Part shown: positions 14,801 through 23,782 of the stretch, piece after piece
Position numbering within the stretch: the stretch's first letter is position 1
Layout: every line of letters begins with the position of its first letter
Assembly (NCBI GenBank): GCA_022818135.1
Contig: JAFMSR010000007.1
Coordinates: forward strand, 27,554,980 to 27,618,979
DNA: 64,000 nt
Origin: Saxidomus purpurata
Lineage: Eukaryota; Mollusca; Bivalvia; Venerida; Veneridae
Reading direction: 5' to 3'
The notes under the pieces: model-generated
Database searches by the model: none
What the model saw: only the letters and a program-made list of their open reading frames with translations
What the model was told of the DNA's origin: nothing
Made by a program: the position numbers and the translations under genes

Positions 14801-17800
14801 TTAAGGCAATATTGAATCATTTAATTATCTACTCTTGTTGCTTAACTTAAGTCTTGTAGGGCGAATATTATCTTGCTTAAAACCAAAAAGCGTTCATGAT
14901 TTATTACCAGTTCTCAGTCCGTGCTGATAGTGTCCCGAGAGGGTAACCGTTTTATTCGAAACGTTCAGAGACTTCACTTTTATCGACCGATCAGCCCAAC
15001 TCCAATACCTATACGAAAATCCGTTAAAGAAAAGGAGGAAAGAAACGTAAATCATCCGTACTCACATACTCTAAATTTGAAAATAAAACCCTAAAGTATT
15101 GCAGCAGATGCACTGAATGTATGTCATTTGCCTATTGTGTCACTTAACATTTTCTTTTAACCTGTAGGTAAACTGTCACTGTTGAGGGACAGTATTAGAT
15201 TTGTTTTTACTTTTAGCCAGATTTGTCCTGGTTTTAATTGCATCTGTTGTTCACGACAAGAATCATATTGACTTAATCTTATGAACGTAATTAAAGTTAA
15301 TCAGTTGCATACACTTTCCCTTCTCCTTATAATATATATATATTGCTGTAACTCTTTATGCAAAATTCCAAAATGAGCCTGAAGCAAAGACAAAAAGATT
15401 AAACTATATAATAAGCTAAAGAACAGAGCAGTACGTTTACCAGGTTCTACCTTCCGAAGACAAATAATTTAACGTCAGCTGAAAGTATTTGCACCAACTA
15501 AACCAACATATACATTACCAGTATCCATAAACCCAAAGATCTGATTCATTTTGCCAGGACTGAGGAATTGTGGCGTTGTAGACAAATCGCAAACCGTCTT
15601 TACCGTCGGGAAGGTCAACAATATTGATGAATCCCTTAATAATATATTGGTTCAGAAATTTACAACATAAGTTTTCTTTTAGATGAAGTCTGACTGTGAG
15701 AAGCTGGATGTTTCAAGAACATATTACTCTACTTAATATAATAAGCGGTATAGCATATGGGTAAAAGTGTCAGTCTAAGTTTCACCATCTTTTACTTGAG
15801 CTACTTATTAATACGTACGAATGAAAGGTACATGTAATGCAAGTATCAAAATTTGTAAGAAACACGTATACACACACTTGACCTACAGTATAACATAAAC
15901 ACATGTCAGCTTAACGCAATATATAAACACTTCAAAATTTAAAACGGCATCTAGTAAGTGATATTTCAATGGTACATGTAAATATACAAAATGTAGTTAA
16001 GAATTATAATTTTACCTCGTTTGGCCATCGGGCGAAATGAAGCGGTTGTGCATTGTAAAACACTTCTAATGGCGCAGTCCAGCGAGCCCATCCACCATAT
16101 GGTTTCATGGTTCCATAGTTTGATATACCTATATCTGGAAGATGGACCATGCGGACCTGTAATGAAACAGATGTATCCTTGTTGTTTTTTAATCTTTATA
16201 ATTTGGTTAAGATTTTAACATTATGTAAATGTATAACATTTTCGTTGTTCTTTTTTAATTATATAAATTTGTACGCTAAAATCTTAACACAGTTGTGCAT
16301 GATGCGCAGATTCATTTCTATCATTGATTAGAACATTCGCTGAAGGCAACAAATATCCCCGCAATTTAAGACATACACGAACCAAGTGAAATAAATAAGA
16401 TACTGATTATGCCGGTTTCTGCAAAAAATGCCAATATAGTTGATGAATGTCCTTGTTAAAAAAGACACGCTTTATTTAGTGTAAACATATAAAGCAGTTT
16501 ATATTTGCACTCATATATTATTGAATGATGTATAATTTATAGTTTGTTTAGTTAGCTCTCAAGGGGTCGTGGGGAGTGGAGTTGCTCTTCCCGCTACTTG
16601 ATTCTTAACGGTATTAAGTGTCCTTTAGCTTCTTCATAACTAGCCTCTTTTTCGGACCACAGATTTACTTTTGTTACTATTTCAGAGAAGTTTTTAATTT
16701 TCTTAATTTCTCTCTTATTCATCGGCATGTAGTTAAAGAGTTTGGTTTGTATTATCATGCTTGAATGAGGGAAGCGTATGCATGTCTATTTCATGCATTC
16801 TGAGCTACCTTACAGAATTTATCACTGTTTTTGACTTTTGCTGCCGTGACCTACTTTTTAGCGTGGGTTTGATAACAAAGGAATCGAACGATTTTCTTGT
16901 TACCGACGTTATAGCGATCTAAGATGCCCTTAAATGTTCTTATTTTGGGCCATTCCTTCACAAGGAGATTGCAGTTGTGGTGTTATCAAAATGGTTTAAT
17001 GAACCTAAATTTGAACGAAGATAGAATATCGATTTTCTGGCATGGCACAGGAGGGGCAACTATTGTTGATCCGAACCACCAGAAATCAGTGTGGTCCGAT
17101 ATATCTTTAGTATCTGACATTGAGGTCGATATTACCTTTTTGAACATTGGCAGCAATGATCTCTGTTCTCACCTGCTATCGGCTGAATCTGTGGCTGATT
17201 GCATTATCTCCTTCGCAGAAGCAATTATTGCAAGGGGATGTAAGGTGGTTGTCATTTCTGAAATTATGTATAGACAACACCCTTTTGGTTACAATTCCAA
17301 AGTTGATGCAACCAATCACCGTCTCCGGGATGTTTGTTCGAACCGCTCCCAATTGTTATTCTGGTCTCACTCTAGAAATAATTTCAACACTCGTTTCCTT
17401 ACACATTTTGTGGCTGAAGATGGTGTCCATGTACACAATTCTCGTGGAATGCCACGTTATTATTTTTCAGTCCGTGTGCCTGTTTACTAGCTGAAAGTTC
17501 ATTGCAATCTTTATTTAATTGATTATTACCATGCCGTGTTAATGTAAATACTGAAATTCTTTTGTTCATGTATATATTTATATACCTTTCATTATAGATT
17601 CGTCGTTACGCCAACTCATGGCTGTTTACAGCATTGATGGAGTGACAAATTGACAACGTTATAGACTGTTGAGATTTCTGTGAACAGGAGTCCTTCATTC
17701 CTTTCATTCACGTGGGTCAACATTTTTTCATATTTTCTTGTTATATACGGAAACGATGCTTTTCATATTTAGTCCTGTGTGACGTTGTAATGGCTGTAGC

Positions 17801-20800
17801 ATTATGTTTGCAGTACACGTCTATATCAACAAATTATTACATACTTTTAAGTACTGAAGCACTGAGTCTGATTACTTACTAACCAGCTGCGTTTGATAAC
17901 TGCGTAATGTTTTGCACTGAAAAAGTTGCTTTCTGCTGAGATTAATGGATAATATCATTTCAGTATCACACAGCCGGGATATGGCTTTTTCCATGTGTCA
18001 ATTGATTATACACCTTTTAACGTCAGACTTGCGGTATGCTTACCGTTTTATATTGGTCTGTACGTCATTTTATGCATGGGCACAGGCCTTATGCAATGTG
18101 TATATATTTTTATGAGTGCTACTCACTGAGTCATGGTTTTAGTTACAGTTCTGATGCATAGGCTTTAGCCTTTTGCAATATCAGATGTTTGTGCTACCTG
18201 ACTCTTACTTTATGGGTGCTTGCTACCCACTTGCATGGGTTGCAACCTTTTGCTCTGTATAACTCCATGATTGGATGTTATTTCATACCTGTCATTGTGT
18301 TGTACCTTTAATTCTAGATTGTGCTTGACTTGTTGTGCGATATACATTTTCAGGCTACTTAATATGCCTATGTACAACCTCTGCTAAAGACTATCTTATT
18401 GAACTGTAACATTGTTGAGAAATCTGCTACATTTACAGTTTTAAATTGTTGCACAAGTTTGGTCTCAATTATAACTTCATGTTAACAGTTTCTATTGAGA
18501 CTATACCAATATCGTATTTATTTGTTCAGCTCTGTGCTTTGCTGTCCAAATTATCAGATTTCATTAATAGTCTGAATTTCTTCTAATGCTTTTGAGTAAT
18601 CGTTTCAGAATGCCTAAACGTACGCCAAAAACAGCGACTGGTGCACAAAAGAAGGGTAAAATGCCAACAACAGGCTCCCCAGATCCTGCCCCCAGTGGCA
18701 ACAGACTAGCTCATCTTCTGGCGAACGCAGTCGTCAAAGATACGGACATGATGAAAGAAATAGTGTCCCTGCTGCCCGGCACTGATAAACCGGATGGCAC
18801 GACGGACAATCTGCCTCCTCAAAAACGCCCGAGACAGGGTAATTCTATATCAGATATGTCTGAAACTGACGACTCGCATTCTGTAAACACTAATCATTCC
18901 CAGAACTCTTCAATTGAGGACTTGTCTGATGTTGAAATTGAGGATGTTGATAGTGATAGTGATAGCGAAATGAAGGAAAACCATGTAGACTTGGGGTCTT
19001 TCTCCTGTGTCCATCCGATGTTGCACAAGAAACTAAGATCAAAAATTTTAAACAGGGAATATGTTGACCTGTCACATGTTTATTTTTCAGACATTTCAAT
19101 TTCAGAAACAACTACAATTCAAAAAACTGAAACAGCAACCATAAAGTCTGTCCATAAGGCCGCCCCAAAACAAATCACAAACATAATGACTTGGACGCGT
19201 GCTTTCCAGATTTACGCTGATGTCTACACCAGCAAATATCCTTCTGAAGCCCCCCAAATGTTTCGATACATGTCACTTATTCAAAACCTGGCCAATTCTG
19301 GCATGCCATGGCTCATGTACGATTCCAAATTCAGACAACTTAAGACAACAGCCAAATTTCCATGGGGTTCAATCCATACTGAAACTTACTTGCATTGCTC
19401 CATGCTGAAGCAGCCCTTTCGGTCCCCCCGTCCCAACACAAATTCAAAATTCCCAGCTCACATTATGCAGAGAAGAGGTTTCTGCTGGGAATACCAGAAA
19501 TCTGGTCACTGCGGAAAACCTTCCTGCGACAGGCTTCACAAATGTTCAAATTGTGAAGCCTTTGGTCACGGCGCCCACAGGTGCGCAAAACCTGCCAGAC
19601 GCTATCCTTCCACTGACGGTCACAAGAAACCTGCCAATGTCAGTCAGCAGAAACACTAACAGCGATATACCACCATCTCTATTTATTCTGCCCACCCCAG
19701 TTAGGGCCAAAACTCTCTCGACCTATCTAGACAAGTACGATGCAGACCTAAAGGCATTTTTATTGGAGGGTTTTTCAAAAGGGTTTCCCCTAGGCTCAAA
19801 TGGCCTTGCCATTCCCAAACGCTGTCCCAATCATCCCTCAGTCTCAGCTCATAAAGATTTTGTTCAGTCCAAAATTTCTGCAGAAATTACAAAAAAACGT
19901 ATTAATCTCCCTTTCTCTTCACCACCACTCCCCAATTTCATTTGCAGTCCACTTGGTGTTGTTCCTAAACGGTCGCCTAATTCCTTTCGCCTCATTCATG
20001 ATTTGTCTCACCCTAAATTTGACATTTCTGTTAACTCTACTATTTCGTATGAAAAGTCAACAGTTCAGTTAGAAACTTTTGATCATGTTGCATCACTTGT
20101 GTTGCAGGCTGGTCAACATTTTCTTATTGCCAAAGCTGACATTGAAGAAGCGTTCAGAATTATACCTATTTCTCCTTGTGATTACCATAAACTAGGTTTC
20201 TCCTTTAATGGGAAATTTTATTTTGATACAGTCCTTCCCATGGGTGCTTCCTCCTCTGTCTCTATTTTTGAATCTTTCTCCAAGTCCTTACAGTGGATCC
20301 TACAACATTCATTCTCTGTTCATCGGGTTTCGCACATCATAGATGATTTCATTTTTGTTGGTTCTCCTTCCACATCTGAATGTCTAGACTCCCTTCACAA
20401 GTTTATGACCTTGGCCAAAGACATTGGGGTACCTATCAAACATGAAAAAACAGTACAGCCCTCAACATCAGTTGAAGTTCATGGTATAACTCTAGACACA
20501 AGAACGTTGACAGCGTCCCTGCCTGCTGACAAAATCGTCACACTCTGGAAGCTTTTACTCCATGCAATGCATAGAAAGAAAATCACGCTACGAGACTTGC
20601 AATCTATTTTAGGACATCTAAACTTTGCTTGTAAAGTCATTAAGCCTGGTCGCTGCTTTCTCCGACGACTGTATGACCTTACTAAAGGTCATACTAAGAG
20701 TTATCGTTTTATAAAGCTTTCTAAAGACTGTCGCTCTGATCTGTCCCTTTGGCATTCCTTCGTAGAAAATTACAACGGTGTAACACTTCTTACCAACGGT

Positions 20801-23730
20801 AGGTCCATTTCATCTAGACCTCTGCACCTTTACTCTGATGCTGCAGGCTCTAAAGGTTTCGCCTGCACACATCTAAATTCCTGGACCTACGGGATTTTCC
20901 CAGTATCTGTTAGGGCCTGTCACATCAACATTTTGGAGCTTTATCCGATATCACTTGCAGTTTTTATCTTTGGTCCGCAGTGGGAGAACAAGAACATTCT
21001 CTTTGTGTGTGATAACCTAGCTTCTGTGTACTGTCTTAACAAGCAAACTTCCAAAGACTCTTTAATGATGAAGTTAATTCGCATTATTGTTCTTAAAGCA
21101 CTGCAATTCAATTTCCGTTTCAATGCAACTCATATTTCCACTTCTAAGAACACTATATGTGACAAACTTTCTCGCTTACAGGTGACAGAAGCGTTAAACC
21201 TTGCTCCCAACCAAAACAAGGATCCAGTACCCATTCCGTTAGAAATGTCGCCACAGAAATTACTCAGGTGAAGAAGTCTCTCCTGGATTCATCTCTGGCC
21301 CCGAAAACTCATAAAGCTTATGCACGTTTCTGGCATAGATTTGAAAATTTTGTCAAGGAACACTTTGTTAACCTGTCACCACTACCTGCTTCACCTGACA
21401 TGGTATCTGATTTCACTGCCTACTTGCATTTGAAGACATTTGCTCCAGCTACAATAAGTAGCCACCTCTCAGCCATATCTCACATTCACCAGCTATCTGA
21501 TTTCACTGATCCGTTTGAGAACTTTACTACGCGAAGAATGCTTGTAGGCTGCAGAAAACTAAACTTAACCAGCGGGATGACACACGTATGCCACTCCTGA
21601 AACAGCATATTAAGCTACTGATTAGTACCACCAAACAACTTTTTATACACACACCATTTCTGCGGCTTCTCTATTCAGCGGTTATTTTAACAGCTTTCCA
21701 TGGGAACTTCTTCCAGCTACATTGTCCACCGCCTCTAAAGTCATTTAACTTAAAGATATCTCGTTCACAAAAGATGCTGTAAGATTACAACTTCTTAATC
21801 ACAAAACGCGGAAGTCTGATAAACCGGTCACAATACTGATCAGGGCATCACCCAATCGCTGTCCTGTAAAGTCACTCCGGCGTTATCTCAAGCTCAGGGG
21901 TAGTCACACAGGTCCTTTATTTTTGACCGCCAGCAATTTACCTCTAACACAACCTGCTTTTCGAGAAATTTTTAAATCCATGTTAAAGTTTGCAAATTTG
22001 TCACCTCATACATATAAGCTTCACAGCTTCAGAATAGGGGCCTGTACTCGGGCCATTTTGTCAGGTGCTCCTGAAAATGAGGTTATGCGTATGGGTCGCT
22101 GGAAATCCAATGCATTCAAACGATATATCCGTGTCCTTTCTGTACAGATTTCACAACACAAGCGTAAACCGAAATCCAAGTGACAACCATTGAGAACATT
22201 TGGGTGTGTTCTCTTTGGTGGTACACTACAACAGTGGCTATAGGTCAATTTATTTGAACAGTATGAGTCTGAGAACATTGGGGTGTGTTCTCTTTTTTCG
22301 TGCTGCAACATTGTTTTGTTCACTTGATTATAACGCGATGGCACTTATGGATTAAGACATTATGGTTTCCCTATTCTTTCATACACGTTTTATACGAAAC
22401 TGCCTTTATAGTAGCACTTATCGCAAGCTTTGTACAAATGTTAACATATTGTCAATGTTTTTGTTTGTTTGGTTGTTTGACATCGCATCTTAGTATGCGC
22501 AGTATAACTTGACACAATTGTATGCTATATTTCTGCAAGATGATGTGTTAAGTTTTGCCATGTTGTTATGTCAAATACGAACCTTATACAGCTTGCTTTG
22601 CTATCATTAACTTTAACTGTCATACCCTTTTTGTCTCTCATGTAGTAGTATATAGTTACAATAATAGTTCATTGTCATTGTTAATACACATTGTTTACGA
22701 GTGTTTCATTGGTCGGTATTGGGGTATACTGGCTTTGGGAAATTTATATGCTGAGAACTATTATTGATATCCAAAATGTATATTTTTGTACACCAAGTCA
22801 TTTATTTTTAAGGTTATCTTGACTTGGATATATGCATTGCGTCATTAATTGTCGTTTCTTTATCTACACGCTTTTTATCAGTTATGCCATACAGTTTATC
22901 TACAGTCAACATGTTTACAACATTAATATTTTCATTTGTGTTTTTTCTTTATTTTTTCTCAATACCATACTTTTGTGCCAAATTGCATATTCTTGAACCT
23001 GTTCTTTGATGTTCACAGGTACATGTACTCCCTACAATGCCTTATAGTCATGTCAAAACGCCTTTTCTGATACTTGTGTTTATTTTGTACATACTGCTTT
23101 TTTCATGTTAGTAATTCATATGTTGATCAATTTCTTATAAATATTCATTTGGAACATGTTTTCATCACAGTTCTGTGCCCATTCTGTTCCTCCATCATTG
23201 CCTGACGCATGTTGTATAATTCCCATGCCAGACATGTTCAATCCATATGTTGTTGTACGGTTTTATTTCCCCCTTTTGTGACAGAAATAAACTGCAAAGG
23301 CTTGGAGGCGCAAATATAAAAGACACGCTTTATTTAGTGTAAACATATAAAGCAGTTTATATTTGCACTCATATATTATTGAATGATGTATAATTTATAG
23401 TTTGTTTAGTTAGCTCTCAAGGGGTCGTGGGGAGTGGAGTTGCTCTGTCCGCTACTTGATTCTTAACGGTATTAAGTGTCCTTTAGCTTCTTCATAACTA
23501 GCCCCTTTTTCGGACCACAGATTTACTTTTGTTACTATTTCAGAGAAGTTTTTAATTTTCTTAATTTCTCTCTCCGCTTTCCTCCCCACCACCCGCCTTG
23601 TTTATTACGTGTTTTTTTTAGTCTTGTATGATTTAGTTCATTTTTGTGGACTGACTTTTTGCCGTCCAACTTTCTGTCTTCAATACCATTATACCATTTT
23701 CTAGTCATATATAAGTTTTATATTTTTACA

Positions 23731-23782
<52 letters not shown>

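Larger units (their letters stand above)
16460..23573 (+). mobile_element. Ngaro-like tyrosine-recombinase retrotransposon
   Basis: The element is 7.1 kb between 256-bp direct repeats. In order it has an SGNH-hydrolase ORF, a gag-like ORF with zinc fingers, RT-RNase H and a tyrosine recombinase. RT upstream of a tyrosine recombinase, with no integrase, protease or methyltransferase domain seen, fits the Ngaro group of DIRS-type elements. It lies in intron 3 of the beta-helix gene, in the opposite orientation. The two terminal repeats differ at only about two positions, so insertion is recent. No target-site duplication is seen, as expected for recombinase-mediated insertion. The recombinase is broken, so this copy is probably not self-mobile. 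The exact right end could lie past 23573. Confidence 0.85.

Noticed and set aside
16460..23573. Ordinary LTR (Gypsy or Copia) retrotransposon
   Set aside because: No integrase, protease or target-site duplication is seen, the termini lack TG...CA, and a tyrosine recombinase is encoded downstream of RNase H.
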